Positions 15,322-24,682 of a DNA stretch of 62,755 bases are shown in pieces. The stretch is from an alpha proteobacterium SCGC AAA536-K22. Lineage in GTDB: Bacteria; Pseudomonadota; Alphaproteobacteria; Puniceispirillales; Marisalimonadaceae. The first letter of the stretch is position 1. Each line of letters begins with the position of its first letter. A program made the translations under genes and the position numbers. Below the pieces are notes generated by a model that saw nothing but the letters and a program-made list of their open reading frames with translations, had not been told where the DNA came from and did no database searches. Where the stretch lies: the NCBI GenBank assembly GCA_000421325.1, contig ATWQ01000012.1, positions 1-62,755 of the forward strand, written 5' to 3'.

Positions 15322-16602
15322 ATGTTCTTAAAATTACTTTCTATTCCCGAGCTTAATTTTGATTTAAGTTGGGATCGTGGATTGAAAAAAATAAAAAACA
15401 TGAAGCGTTTAGACAAGTTCATGACTGTTTTTTGGATGTTGGGACCATTTATATATTTAATAGAACGAGATCCAGCCGACGTATGGCTTACTTTGATTGG
15501 TCTGATATTTTTAATAAGATGTTTTAAAAAAAATGACTGGAAATGGGCATCTCAACTTTGGTTTAAAAGCGCTTTGATTTTATGGATGTTTGGATTATTT
15601 TCTGCAATTACTGGACCTGAGCCTTTATTTTCATTTCAACAAGGATTTGTTTGGATACGTTTTCCACTATATGCAGCCGCAGCTCAAGTATGGTTAGCAA
15701 AAGATAGAGACATAAGAATAGTTATGTTATTAGCAATGTTAATCGGAATGCTAATTATGTCTATGATCCTAATTGCAGAAACTCTTATAGAACCTAAACC
15801 TAGATTATCATGGCCGTATGGTGATTTAGTCCCAGGAAACTATATCGCTAGAGTGTCATTACCTCTACTGTGCGTTTTAATGGCAGTTGCCGTCAGTAGA
15901 AAAAGTAGAGTTGCTCTAGTTTCAGGCTGCATTGGAATGTTATCAATTTCTGTATCCCTTTTAACTGGTGAACGTATCAATTTTCTTATAAGAGCCTGCG
16001 GTGGAATGCTTGCTGCGCTTGTGTGGAAACCAAAATTTATATTGTATTTTTCATTAGTTATGTTTGAAATAATTGCTGTATTAACTTTAGTTTATAATAG
16101 ACCTGATATATCAAAACATTTTGGAAAAAACTTTGTTAATAGTGTTCCAATAATGAATATGAGTGAAGAAAACTCATATTGGGGTGCATGGAGAGGAGGG
16201 ATCCAACAGGGTATTATTGATCCAATTAAGGGTATGGGGCCCTCTAGTTCAAGAAAAATTTGTTCGACTTTAGATCTAACATCGCCTAACTGGCTTCCAG
16301 GAAAAAATTATTGTGGAAATCATCCACATAATCATTACATACAATTATTCGCTGAAACTGGAATTATTGGATTAATTATTGGAAGTACAATGTTTCTCTC
16401 AATAATAATCACTTGTTATAAAGCAAGAAAAGAAAATTTTGATTGCCCAATGGCTGCAACTGCTTTTGTAATTCCATTTAGCTTGTTTTTTCCATTACAA
16501 CAATTTGGAAGTTTTTATGGTCAATGGGGTAACCTATTTTCTTGGTTTGCAATAGCTTTTGCTTTATCGCAAGTTCAAAATTTTCACAACAGTACCAATT
16601 AG
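15322..16602 (+). CDS. O-antigen ligase/polymerase-like membrane protein (Wzy_C)
   Basis: The 426-residue polytopic protein has about ten hydrophobic segments and the late periplasmic-loop motif HPHNHYIQLFAETGIIG (about residues 335-352), the hallmark of WaaL/Wzy-type enzymes. The family transfers or polymerises undecaprenyl-linked glycans at the periplasmic face. The short basic N-terminus (about residues 1-30) could be an overcall, as MKRLDKFM at about residue 29 is an alternative start. It opens a five-gene surface polysaccharide region. Ligase and polymerase cannot be told apart from sequence alone. Confidence 0.83.
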   Translation: MFLKLLSIPELNFDLSWDRGLKKIKNMKRLDKFMTVFWMLGPFIYLIERDPADVWLTLIGLIFLIRCFKKNDWKWASQLWFKSALILWMFGLFSAITGPEPLFSFQQGFVWIRFPLYAAAAQVWLAKDRDIRIVMLLAMLIGMLIMSMILIAETLIEPKPRLSWPYGDLVPGNYIARVSLPLLCVLMAVAVSRKSRVALVSGCIGMLSISVSLLTGERINFLIRACGGMLAALVWKPKFILYFSLVMFEIIAVLTLVYNRPDISKHFGKNFVNSVPIMNMSEENSYWGAWRGGIQQGIIDPIKGMGPSSSRKICSTLDLTSPNWLPGKNYCGNHPHNHYIQLFAETGIIGLIIGSTMFLSIIITCYKARKENFDCPMAATAFVIPFSLFFPLQQFGSFYGQWGNLFSWFAIAFALSQVQNFHNSTN

Positions 16603-16618
16603 TTGTAAGGTTTTATAA

Positions 16619-17581
16619 ATGGAATTTAATTACCAAAAAAAGAAAACTTATACGGAATATTGGAACAATTTCTTTGATAAACCTAAGAAAATGTCATCTA
16701 TTAAAAATTTATTTAAAAGATTAAAAATTAATCTATATAAATTCATTGGATTTAAAATTAGTGTTAGAATTATAAAAAACACAATCCAAAAAGATGAAGC
16801 TTATCTCTCTTATCCAACAGAGAATTTTGTTAAAAAAAATAGAAATCAGCATATTGTTAAAGAAATACACTCTTTTTTGTCAAAATCAAATCTTCAATAT
16901 AATAAGGCTAAACTAGAGGAGTATGTAGAAGAATTTGACGAAGTGTTTATTCAAAGTCCTGTCAAAGAGCATGAAAGTGGTTTTGGTTATAATGAAGGTG
17001 TCTTTTTTTATTCAATTTTAAGAATTATTAATCCTGAATTAGTAATAGAATCTGGAGTAATGAAAGGATTTACGACATATTTAATAGACGCTGCCACTAA
17101 TAATGACTGTAAAATATTAAGCTATGATATTAATTTTGACAACAAAGTTTTTAATTCTAAAAAAGCTCAATACATCAATTCTGATATTACTACAAAAATT
17201 CCAGCAATCAAAAATAAAAAGGTTGTTGCTTTGTGGGATGATCATACTTCACAACTAGACAGACTTAAGTTTTCACAAGAACATCATATAAAGTTTAATT
17301 TTTTTGACGATGATCTGAGTTTTTTAAACATCCACTCTGACGGATGGCCACCGATACCAACAATATCAATGTTAAAAGATATTAAAAATAATGATACTCA
17401 ATTAGATGAAATTAATTGGGTCTCAAGAAATAGGAAAGGAACAGCTTATCTTAAAAATTTGCGAGAAGTTGATTGCCTGAATAAAATAAAATTTCACAAG
17501 ACTTTTCCACAACTTTTTAAAATCACTGGTTATAAAAATCACAGTCAATGCTCTCTAGTTATTAACAAAATGACTAGTTAA
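16619..17581 (+). CDS. Putative SAM-dependent methyltransferase-like protein
   Basis: I do not recognise a precise family. The 320-residue protein has a central Rossmann-like segment, LVIESGVMKGFTTYLIDAA (about residues 140-158), which resembles methyltransferase motif I in which an acidic residue precedes a Gly-x-x-x-Gly loop. DYDIN/SYDIN-like and ALWDDHTSQ strands follow, as in class I methyltransferases of the cephalosporin-hydroxylase or Methyltransf_24 type. No membrane segment is seen. It starts 16 bases after the ligase-like gene and its 3' end overlaps the convergent GT4 gene by 27 bases. A role in decorating the surface glycan is an inference. Confidence 0.55.
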   Translation: MEFNYQKKKTYTEYWNNFFDKPKKMSSIKNLFKRLKINLYKFIGFKISVRIIKNTIQKDEAYLSYPTENFVKKNRNQHIVKEIHSFLSKSNLQYNKAKLEEYVEEFDEVFIQSPVKEHESGFGYNEGVFFYSILRIINPELVIESGVMKGFTTYLIDAATNNDCKILSYDINFDNKVFNSKKAQYINSDITTKIPAIKNKKVVALWDDHTSQLDRLKFSQEHHIKFNFFDDDLSFLNIHSDGWPPIPTISMLKDIKNNDTQLDEINWVSRNRKGTAYLKNLREVDCLNKIKFHKTFPQLFKITGYKNHSQCSLVINKMTS

Positions 17582-18661
17582 AATTATTTTTCTATAATTA
17601 TCTAATTTTTCAGAACTTTTTTTTGAGGAATGTTCAAAATTATCCCATGATAATTTTTGTAAAGTTTTCATTTTAACAGAATTACTCATTAGCCCTTCAA
17701 GCTCAAATTGAAGTTTTAATTTGTTAATATTCTTAATTAAAATACCATATTCTCTAACAATCTCTGTTATTCCTCCAACATCTGATGTTATTATTGCAAT
17801 ACCATTACTCATAGCTTCAGCAGCAACTAAACCATAAGGTTCTTCCCAAATTGATGGAATAACAATTATAGAAGCACTTTTCATTTTTTCTTGGACAAAA
17901 TCTTGGTTTTTAAATCCATGAAATCGAGTTTGTTTACCGATATTTTGAAATTTTTCAGTTACTTTACTTACAAATGAGTCCTTATTATTATCATCTCCCA
18001 ATCTAAAAGAACCAATTAAATCATATTGCCAATCTGGGAACTTATTGGCAATATTTTCTATAACATCTACATATAAGTCAACTCCCTTTTCAGGGACTAA
18101 TCTTCCAACAAATAAAACTTCTTTTTTCTTTTTTGGAAATCTTTTGAGTTTTCTTTCAACGCCGTTATATAAAACATGAACTTTTTGAAAATTTTGCTTA
18201 ATTCCTTCTAGAAACTTTTTCTTTATATGTTCACTTACACAAAAAATTGCGGCGCATTTATGAATAATATTTTCTCTATCTTTAACAGATTTTGAACCTT
18301 TCATTGTCTGAGGATCATTATGCAAAAAAAGACTAATAGGAAATTTATTTCCTTTTGTGATATTGTCTACAAGATAAGGTCTGTTATGAATTTCTATTAA
18401 CTGTTTTTTATCAGTATCTTTATTAATTATTTTTAACATTTCATGAGCTAAAAATTTATTCTTACTTTTAAATGACAAAATAGAAAAATCTAATCCATAA
18501 AAATTATCTTTAAAAAGTGGATTTTCTACATTTTGACCAAAAACTTTTATTTGATTTAAATAACTGGAATAAAGCAAATTATTTCTAACTGTTATAGAAA
18601 CAGAAGAAGCTTTATTTTTATCAAATTTTTCCTTGTGAGGTAATAAAATATTTATTTTCAT
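17555..18661 (-). CDS. Glycosyltransferase family 4
   Basis: The 368-residue protein has the GT-B layout. The C-terminal domain holds VLFVGRLVPEKGVDL (about residues 182-196) and the donor-binding E-x7-E motif in PSIWEEPYGLVAAEAMSNG, followed by SDVGGITEIV. These features define retaining GT4 transferases using nucleotide sugars. The sugar and acceptor are unknown. It is the only minus-strand gene in the polysaccharide cluster and overlaps the 3' end of the methyltransferase-like gene. Confidence 0.88.
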   Translation of the reverse strand: MKINILLPHKEKFDKNKASSVSITVRNNLLYSSYLNQIKVFGQNVENPLFKDNFYGLDFSILSFKSKNKFLAHEMLKIINKDTDKKQLIEIHNRPYLVDNITKGNKFPISLFLHNDPQTMKGSKSVKDRENIIHKCAAIFCVSEHIKKKFLEGIKQNFQKVHVLYNGVERKLKRFPKKKKEVLFVGRLVPEKGVDLYVDVIENIANKFPDWQYDLIGSFRLGDDNNKDSFVSKVTEKFQNIGKQTRFHGFKNQDFVQEKMKSASIIVIPSIWEEPYGLVAAEAMSNGIAIITSDVGGITEIVREYGILIKNINKLKLQFELEGLMSNSVKMKTLQKLSWDNFEHSSKKSSEKLDNYRKIILTSHFVNN

Positions 18662-18744
18662 GTTTAATATTTTTAATAAAATAATTAATTATGTTATAGA
18701 TTTATTTTCCTAATTTTAAAATCTTTTTATAATAGGACTTTAAA

Positions 18745-19482
18745 TTGCAAACTATCATATGCATGAAATGGGGCTCAAGATACGGTCATGAATATGTAAA
18801 TAGACTCTACAAATCTATAAAAAAACATACCAGACGTAAAACACAGCTTCTCTGTTTTACAGATAACACTTCGAATATTCATAAAAATGTTATTTGTAAA
18901 CCCTTACCCAAAATTTCTTTACCTGAGAATATTTCTTATACACCGTGGAGAAAAATGAGTTTATGGCAATATCCTCTGTATAATTTAAAAGGGGATGTAT
19001 TATTTTTAGATTTGGACTTGGTAATTACAGGTGATTTAGACCGATTTTTTGACTTCAAACCTGGCTTTTATTGCGTTATTGAAAATTGGACTCAAATAGG
19101 AGAGAATATTGGAAACACAAGTTGTTTTAGGTTTCCAATAGGAAAACATAATTTAATTTTCGAAAAATTTCAAAAAAATCCAGAGAAATATTGGAAAAAA
19201 TACCATATAGAACAAGTTTACTTAAGTAAGCAAATTAAAGATCAGGCTTTTTGGCCAAATGATTGGTGCAAAAGTTTTAAACATGACCTTCTTCCTAGAT
19301 GGCCATTTAGAATCTGGAAACCCGCAAAGCTTCCCAAAGATACATCTATAGTTGCTTTTACTGGCAAACCAGACCCTGACGACGTTATAAATGGTAAATG
19401 GCCAATAAAAAACTCACAAATTTATAAAAAACTTTATAAGCAATTGAAGACCCCTCAATGGGTCTTAGATAATTGGTTATAA
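18745..19482 (+). CDS. GT-A-type glycosyltransferase, TTG start
   Basis: The 245-residue protein has the DxD-like metal motif in LFLDLDLVITGDLD (about residues 91-104), the signature of GT-A transferases such as GT8-like enzymes. MKWGSRYGHEYVNRLY near the N-terminus and WCKSFKH further on resemble a common family of short putative glycosyltransferases. The TTG at 18745 with AGGA seven bases upstream is preferred, since the first strand (TIICMKWG) precedes the later ATG. The donor sugar is not predictable. The gene lies between the GT4 gene and wzz. Confidence 0.75.
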   Translation: MQTIICMKWGSRYGHEYVNRLYKSIKKHTRRKTQLLCFTDNTSNIHKNVICKPLPKISLPENISYTPWRKMSLWQYPLYNLKGDVLFLDLDLVITGDLDRFFDFKPGFYCVIENWTQIGENIGNTSCFRFPIGKHNLIFEKFQKNPEKYWKKYHIEQVYLSKQIKDQAFWPNDWCKSFKHDLLPRWPFRIWKPAKLPKDTSIVAFTGKPDPDDVINGKWPIKNSQIYKKLYKQLKTPQWVLDNWL

Positions 19483-19704
19483 ATCTAAGAAATTTGGTTT
19501 GTTTGATTTTAATTAAAAATAGTTTCAATTGATTTTAAGTGAAAGTTAAAAAAACTCCATAGGTCTCTTGTAAAATAACAATATAAAATATTCATCGAAT
19601 TTTAAACAGTTAATTATTGTAAAGTTAACACAATAGTATTATTAATTATATTTCAGCAAGATGTTTTTTTAAAGTAATATTCTGGTTAATATAGGAAATC
19701 TATA

Positions 19705-20886
19705 ATGTCTAATTATCCTCAAACATATGATGATGAAATTGATTTACTCAGTTTAATTCAGACTGTTTGGGATGGTAAATGGAAAATAGCATTGATAATG
19801 TCTGTTTCTTTACTATCAGTTTTTGGCTTTATCATTGTTAAACCAAATACAACTTTTATCGCATCAACTGAAATTAAGCCCATTACCAGTTTTGAACTAG
19901 ACAAATACAAGTTGTTTAATTCATCCCTTAAAATAATTGAAGCAGAACAAAAAGCAGAAAATGAAGAAAGTAAAGTAGAAAAAACAGTTAATATTTTTGA
20001 GATTACGCAACCATTTCTCTTAAGCTTATATGTAGAACAAACACAAGAAGGCTCTTTATTAGAAACTGGCATTGATAAATATAATTTAATCAATAAAGAC
20101 GATTTTGATAGTGAAAGAGATTACAAAGACGCTATTCAAAAATTTGCATCTGAAATTGAAGTTCTAAAGCCCACAATAGAAAAAAAAGAAATACGCTTAC
20201 ATTATGTTTTAAGGGCAGAGTATAATGATAAAAGTAAATGGAAGCAGTTGCTTGCATTTGTTAACTACGAAGCAAATAAAAAAGTGAAGGCTACTATTAT
20301 TAACCGTTTTTCAACGATAGTATCTGTTGAAAACCAGAAAAAAAAATTTGCTATTAAAGATATAGAGATAAAGATTGATAACGTTAAAAAAGACTATGAC
20401 AGATATACAAAAAATAAATTAGCTTTTTTAACTGAACAGGCAGCTATTGCCAGGAAATTAGATATCCAGAAAAATACGATAGCTTCTCAAAGGTTTAGTG
20501 CACAAAATACATTTGTAACCAATGTTAAAACTGATGCCCCTTTTTATCTAAGAGGTTATTTAGCAATAGAGGAAGAAATAAACCAAATAACTGCTAGGAA
20601 GGATAAAAGTGCGTTTACCAAAGATTTATTTAAACTAGAAAAACAAAAAAGAGAGTTAGAACAAGACAAGACTATACAAAGAGCTATAAACTTATTTAAT
20701 AAAACCCCTTTAAACACAAATCATTTTAAATCAACGTTAGTAAAGACTGCTACAACTGATTTTGAGATAAATAGTAAGAAAAACTTATATTATGCTCTAT
20801 CCATAATTTTAGGAGGCATGATAGGTGTTGTATTTGTTTTACTCTCTAAAGCTTTCCAAAATCGTGGAAATAATTCAGTAAGTTAA
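19705..20886 (+). CDS. Wzz-type polysaccharide chain-length regulator
   Basis: The 393-residue protein begins with EIDLLSLIQTVWDGKWK and a membrane helix at about residues 29-48, followed by a long charged, coiled-coil-rich periplasmic part, and ends with a second membrane helix near 362-382. That is the PCP/Wzz layout. There is no kinase domain. Wzz proteins set the modal length of O-antigen or capsule chains. It closes the surface polysaccharide block begun by the O-antigen ligase-like gene. A 222-base AT-rich gap precedes it. Confidence 0.87.
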   Translation: MSNYPQTYDDEIDLLSLIQTVWDGKWKIALIMSVSLLSVFGFIIVKPNTTFIASTEIKPITSFELDKYKLFNSSLKIIEAEQKAENEESKVEKTVNIFEITQPFLLSLYVEQTQEGSLLETGIDKYNLINKDDFDSERDYKDAIQKFASEIEVLKPTIEKKEIRLHYVLRAEYNDKSKWKQLLAFVNYEANKKVKATIINRFSTIVSVENQKKKFAIKDIEIKIDNVKKDYDRYTKNKLAFLTEQAAIARKLDIQKNTIASQRFSAQNTFVTNVKTDAPFYLRGYLAIEEEINQITARKDKSAFTKDLFKLEKQKRELEQDKTIQRAINLFNKTPLNTNHFKSTLVKTATTDFEINSKKNLYYALSIILGGMIGVVFVLLSKAFQNRGNNSVS

Positions 20887-21230
20887 TAAAAATTTATCCC
20901 TTTTATAACATCGTGTTTGCTCTAAATTAAACTTAAATATATTATAAAATTTTAATATTTAAGTCTGTTAAGTTGTTTTTGTAAGCATCTGACTTTAAAC
21001 TTTAGAGATGATTTTACAAGGAGTTAGACAATGTTAATTGAATATAAACCTGTTTGTAGCCGTGTCTATTTGTTGAAGATGAACATGCCTTTTATTCGGA
21101 CTTCGATCACGAATCCGAGCAAGACTATAATCGGCTAGAAGCTGACTTTATCAAAAGGATTGGTTTATGATTTGTAACTACCAAAAATCATTTAAAACAC
21201 ATCAATATATTAAGATAATTAGTTAAAATT
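20887..21230. other. Intergenic region (344 bp) with a small frameshifted ORF
   Basis: No large gene is present. The first 140 bases are AT-rich without a recognised motif. From 21031 there is a GC-richer island with a strong Shine-Dalgarno sequence and a small ORF, entered separately. I see no tRNA or known riboswitch. Confidence 0.6.
21031..21170 (+). pseudogene. Small ORF, apparently frameshifted (about 46 aa), or structured RNA
   Basis: AAGGAG (21018-21023) lies seven bases before the ATG at 21031, one of the best ribosome binding sites in the window. The frame reads MLIEYKPVCSRVY and then becomes unconvincing, stopping at 21138. Reading one base back from 21069 gives a strongly acidic continuation, FVEDEHAFYSDFDHESEQD and onward to a stop at 21168-21170. 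One extra T in the run at 21069-21071 would join them into a 46-residue protein. The stretch also contains an 8-bp stem with one bulge (CGGA-c-TTCG, loop ATCA, CGAATCCG; 21097-21117), so an RNA element is an alternative. I recognise no homolog. Confidence 0.45.
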
Positions 21231-22187
21231 TTAAGGAATTTGATTGATTGGTTTTTTATTTATAAAGGCTTCTATTGCTTTTAAGTATCCATTGTAGAAT
21301 TTTTCATATGCTTCTTCAGACACGTAACCAATATGAGGTGTAAGAATTAAGTTTTTGGTCTTTCGTAAGATGTGGTCTCTTGGTAGGGGTTCTTTATCAT
21401 AAACATCTAAAGCCGCACAGGAAATAGTTTCATTATTGAGTGCTTTTATTAGATCATGTTCTTTTATAATTGGCCCTCTGCTAGTATTGATTATTATAGA
21501 TGTTTTTTTCATTAACTTAAGATTGTTATTATCAATATAACCTCGAGTTCTCTCAGACAATCTAGTGTGAATTGTTAATATATCTGACATTTTAAATAAA
21601 TCTGCACTACTTACATATTCAACACCAACTTTTTCACAATCTTCTTTTTTTAAATTATGGCTCCAAGCAATCACTCTCATTCCAAAAGCTTTTGCATAAC
21701 CAACAACTTGTAAACCTTGCTTGCCAAGACCAAAAACACCTAAAGTATTTCCCTTCAAACCTCTTCCAATTGTTGTCTGCCAATTACCTTCTTTCATGTT
21801 TTGAATTTCAATTTGTAATCCTCTCCAACTATTCATAATCAGTGCCCATGCTAATTCGGCTGTTGAATGGATTTTAGTTTCAGTACCACAATAAATTATA
21901 TCTTTCTTTTTTAATGTTTCTGAATCTATAGAGGCATTCCACATTCCACTTGTAATCACTAGTTTTAAATTTGGAAGTTTATTTATTAAAATTCCAGGAA
22001 GCGGAGTTCTCTCTCTCATCAAGCACAAAATATCAAAATCAAATAATTTATCCGACAAGTTAGCATCATCTCCAATATATTCATTGATAACTTTAAGCTC
22101 AATATTCTCACTAAGAGTTTCCCAATTAGCAAAATGACGAGTAACGTTTTGATAATCATCTAAAACAGCCACCTTAATTTTTTTCAT
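21231..22187 (-). CDS. D-isomer-specific 2-hydroxyacid dehydrogenase
   Basis: The 318-residue protein has the NAD-binding motif GVFGLGKQGLQVVG (about residues 147-160), the substrate Arg in NTSRGPIIKE, the Glu of DVYDKEPLP, and the catalytic His in LTPHIGYVS. These are the standard features of the D-2-hydroxyacid dehydrogenase superfamily (phosphoglycerate, glycerate and lactate dehydrogenases). The N-terminus is not serA-like in a decisive way and there is no ACT domain, so the substrate is unknown. It lies 12 bases downstream of the TcuA-like gene on the same strand, so the two probably act together on an organic acid. Confidence 0.88.
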   Translation of the reverse strand: MKKIKVAVLDDYQNVTRHFANWETLSENIELKVINEYIGDDANLSDKLFDFDILCLMRERTPLPGILINKLPNLKLVITSGMWNASIDSETLKKKDIIYCGTETKIHSTAELAWALIMNSWRGLQIEIQNMKEGNWQTTIGRGLKGNTLGVFGLGKQGLQVVGYAKAFGMRVIAWSHNLKKEDCEKVGVEYVSSADLFKMSDILTIHTRLSERTRGYIDNNNLKLMKKTSIIINTSRGPIIKEHDLIKALNNETISCAALDVYDKEPLPRDHILRKTKNLILTPHIGYVSEEAYEKFYNGYLKAIEAFINKKPINQIP

Positions 22188-22199
22188 TGTATATCCATC

Positions 22200-23663
22200 T
22201 TAAACTGAACCATAACCAGCTATTCTTCCAAAAACAGCTCCAGATGTTAAGCCAGACCCACCAGGGTAACCATTAAAAAAAACACCGCCTACTAGTTCTC
22301 CACACGCGAATAAACCGTTTATTGGATTGTCTTTAGTGTCTAATACTGATCCATTTTTATCTACTTTTAACCCACCGTATGTAAAAGTTATTCCTCCTGT
22401 AACAGGAAAAGCCTTAAATGGGCCTTTATCAATTTTCTGTGCCCAGTTTGATTTTTTAATTTTAATTCCATTTGTTGATTTACCATCAAGAATAGTTGGA
22501 TCAAAAGCAGTGTTAATATCAACTGAATTATTAAATTCATTTATTGTTTTTTTTGTTTCTATTTTGTCAATACCATCCATTTTTGTAATTAAATCATCAA
22601 TGGTATCTGCTTCAACAAAGTGAGCATCATAAAACCTATATTCTTCATAAAGTAAATCGAAAACTTTACTATCAAAAACCTGCCAAGCAAAATGACCAGG
22701 CTGATCTAAAACAATTTTCCCATATTGGGCGTATGTATAATTTCTAAAGTTCTTGCCTTCATCCAAAAATCTTTTTCCTTTTGCGTTAATCATAATTCCT
22801 AAAAAATAACATATCTTTCTGTAATTTTTTCTTTCACTTGGCTCTAAATCTAAACCACCATAATTTTTCATATGCAAATCCATTGGAGTAGCATGACACC
22901 CATTATATAAGCCGTGTTTTACTGCTCCAATTTCTAAGGCCATCTTCAATCCATCTCCCGTATTATGAGGAGTACCCCTTACTTTGGCATTAATCCAATT
23001 GTCGCCTATATAAGATTTACGCAGTTCATCATTGGCCTCAAAGCCACCTGAGGCGCAAATAACAGAGTCAGCATTTACTTTTTCTTCATTAACATAGACA
23101 CCTTTTACCTTCCCAACTTCGTAAATAAGATTTGTAACCGGACTGTCGTAAAAAATTTTCCCACCCAATGATAAAAATGCATCTAGTTCTTGATTAAACA
23201 AACCAACACCTTCGTTTTCTGAAGCTAGCGTTAAACCTCCCCAAAAAATATGTTTTCCATCTTTCAAAAAGCTTTGTCTTGAATAAATAGGCTCAAATTT
23301 CACATTGTGTGAAGAAAGCCATTGAATTGTCTCTAAAGATTTAGAAACTAATATTTTTTGCTCATGACTTAATGGTCTACCATCGTTAAAGTTCAATAAG
23401 TCTTTTTCAAACTTTTCTTGAGTGTATGAACCAAAATCTGTATCTTTTATTCTTTTGTCATTAGGGTCTACTAAAAGATCTCGTAATTGATCGAAATTTT
23501 CGTAAGCAAATCGCATCGCTCCAGCAGTATATTTAGTATTACCTCCGGCCATTTTTTTATCTGCTTTTTCGTAAATAGTTACCTCTGCACCTTTTTCTAA
23601 AGCCGCTATACCTGCAGATAGAGCAGCATTACCAGAACCAACAATTACAACTTTTTTGGACAT
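22200..23663 (-). CDS. FAD-dependent dehydrogenase, TcuA/fumarate-reductase-like
   Basis: The 487-residue flavoprotein begins with the dinucleotide motif VVIVGSGNAALSAG and has GGNTKYTAGAMR (about residues 40-51), which is typical of tricarballylate dehydrogenase TcuA. The C-terminal FAD block CGELVGGVFFNGYPGGSGL closes the domain. It belongs to the FAD-binding_2 family with fumarate reductase and KstD. No heme or FMN domain is present. The partner iron-sulfur/membrane protein TcuB is not nearby, so tricarballylate itself is uncertain. It is upstream of, and probably cotranscribed with, the 2-hydroxyacid dehydrogenase gene. Confidence 0.82.
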   Translation of the reverse strand: MSKKVVIVGSGNAALSAGIAALEKGAEVTIYEKADKKMAGGNTKYTAGAMRFAYENFDQLRDLLVDPNDKRIKDTDFGSYTQEKFEKDLLNFNDGRPLSHEQKILVSKSLETIQWLSSHNVKFEPIYSRQSFLKDGKHIFWGGLTLASENEGVGLFNQELDAFLSLGGKIFYDSPVTNLIYEVGKVKGVYVNEEKVNADSVICASGGFEANDELRKSYIGDNWINAKVRGTPHNTGDGLKMALEIGAVKHGLYNGCHATPMDLHMKNYGGLDLEPSERKNYRKICYFLGIMINAKGKRFLDEGKNFRNYTYAQYGKIVLDQPGHFAWQVFDSKVFDLLYEEYRFYDAHFVEADTIDDLITKMDGIDKIETKKTINEFNNSVDINTAFDPTILDGKSTNGIKIKKSNWAQKIDKGPFKAFPVTGGITFTYGGLKVDKNGSVLDTKDNPINGLFACGELVGGVFFNGYPGGSGLTSGAVFGRIAGYGSV

Positions 23664-23766
23664 TTAACATTTTCCTTTTGGGAGTCGATTAATTTAATAG
23701 ATTGTTTAATTTATTGTTATTCCCTAATATTGTAATTTTCAAGTTCATTTTATTATTTGGTTTTAA

Positions 23767-24681
23767 ATGTCTTCAAATATAATTGGTTCTTTAATTTGGA
23801 TAATATTTATATTTTTATCTCTTTTTACACATATGATTATAAAATCTCTATCAGGTGATGTAGATTTTATAATTACTTTATTCTCTAGGTTTGCATACTC
23901 ACTACCTTTTTTATTTATTTTAGCTTATATAGCTAGAAGATCACTTTTGTTTCAAATCAACAATTGGAAAAATATTGCTTTACGTTCTTTTTTTGGTTTT
24001 GTCACAATGATAATGGTATTTTCCTCATTACAACTAGTTCCTATTGGCCTTACTACTGCACTTGCACAGAGCTCCGCTATATATGTCACTCTCTTATCTC
24101 CATTTGTTTTAGGAGAAAAAATTGGGTTAATTAGATGGACGGCTGTTGTAGCCGGTCTGATTGGAGTTTTTTTAATGATTAGCCCAATTAGCATTATTAA
24201 TGAAACATCAGATTTGTCAGCTTTGGGTATTTATCTTGCCTTTGGAAGTGCCATAACACATGCAGCACTTGCTCTTATTTTAAGAAAAATTGGAAAAACA
24301 GAACACCCCGCGACTACAGCTCTAATTCATAATCTAATAACTTCATTAGTTATCACATTAACTATTATCTTTTTTGGGACAAAGTTTTTTGGAAAAAATG
24401 GTGATTATGGAATAGAAATTCTTATAACTCCAAATAATATATTGTATATTTTAATATCTCTTGGAATTATAGGTTCATTCGTTCAATATCTAATGGCTCA
24501 AAGCTATAAATATGCTGAGGCAACTATTTTAGTAACCCTAAGGTATTTAGCAATACCATTAGCTACCTTTTTTGGATATGTCATTTGGAATGAAATACCG
24601 TCTTACAACCAAATTATTGGTGGATTAATTGTTATTGGATCTTGTCTTTTAATTACTTATCGAGAATTTAAAAAGCAATGA
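23767..24681 (+). CDS. EamA/DMT-family transporter
   Basis: The 304-residue protein shows ten hydrophobic helices arranged as two EamA repeats. Characteristic features are the SPFVLGEKIG loop in the first repeat and the conserved end of helix 9-10 with GGLIVIGSCLLITY. Members export amino acids, purines or other metabolites, and the substrate cannot be predicted. It is divergent from the TcuA-like gene (103 bases between starts) and converges on the gamma-glutamyltransferase gene with one base between. Confidence 0.85.
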   Translation: MSSNIIGSLIWIIFIFLSLFTHMIIKSLSGDVDFIITLFSRFAYSLPFLFILAYIARRSLLFQINNWKNIALRSFFGFVTMIMVFSSLQLVPIGLTTALAQSSAIYVTLLSPFVLGEKIGLIRWTAVVAGLIGVFLMISPISIINETSDLSALGIYLAFGSAITHAALALILRKIGKTEHPATTALIHNLITSLVITLTIIFFGTKFFGKNGDYGIEILITPNNILYILISLGIIGSFVQYLMAQSYKYAEATILVTLRYLAIPLATFFGYVIWNEIPSYNQIIGGLIVIGSCLLITYREFKKQ

Positions 24682-24682
24682 A

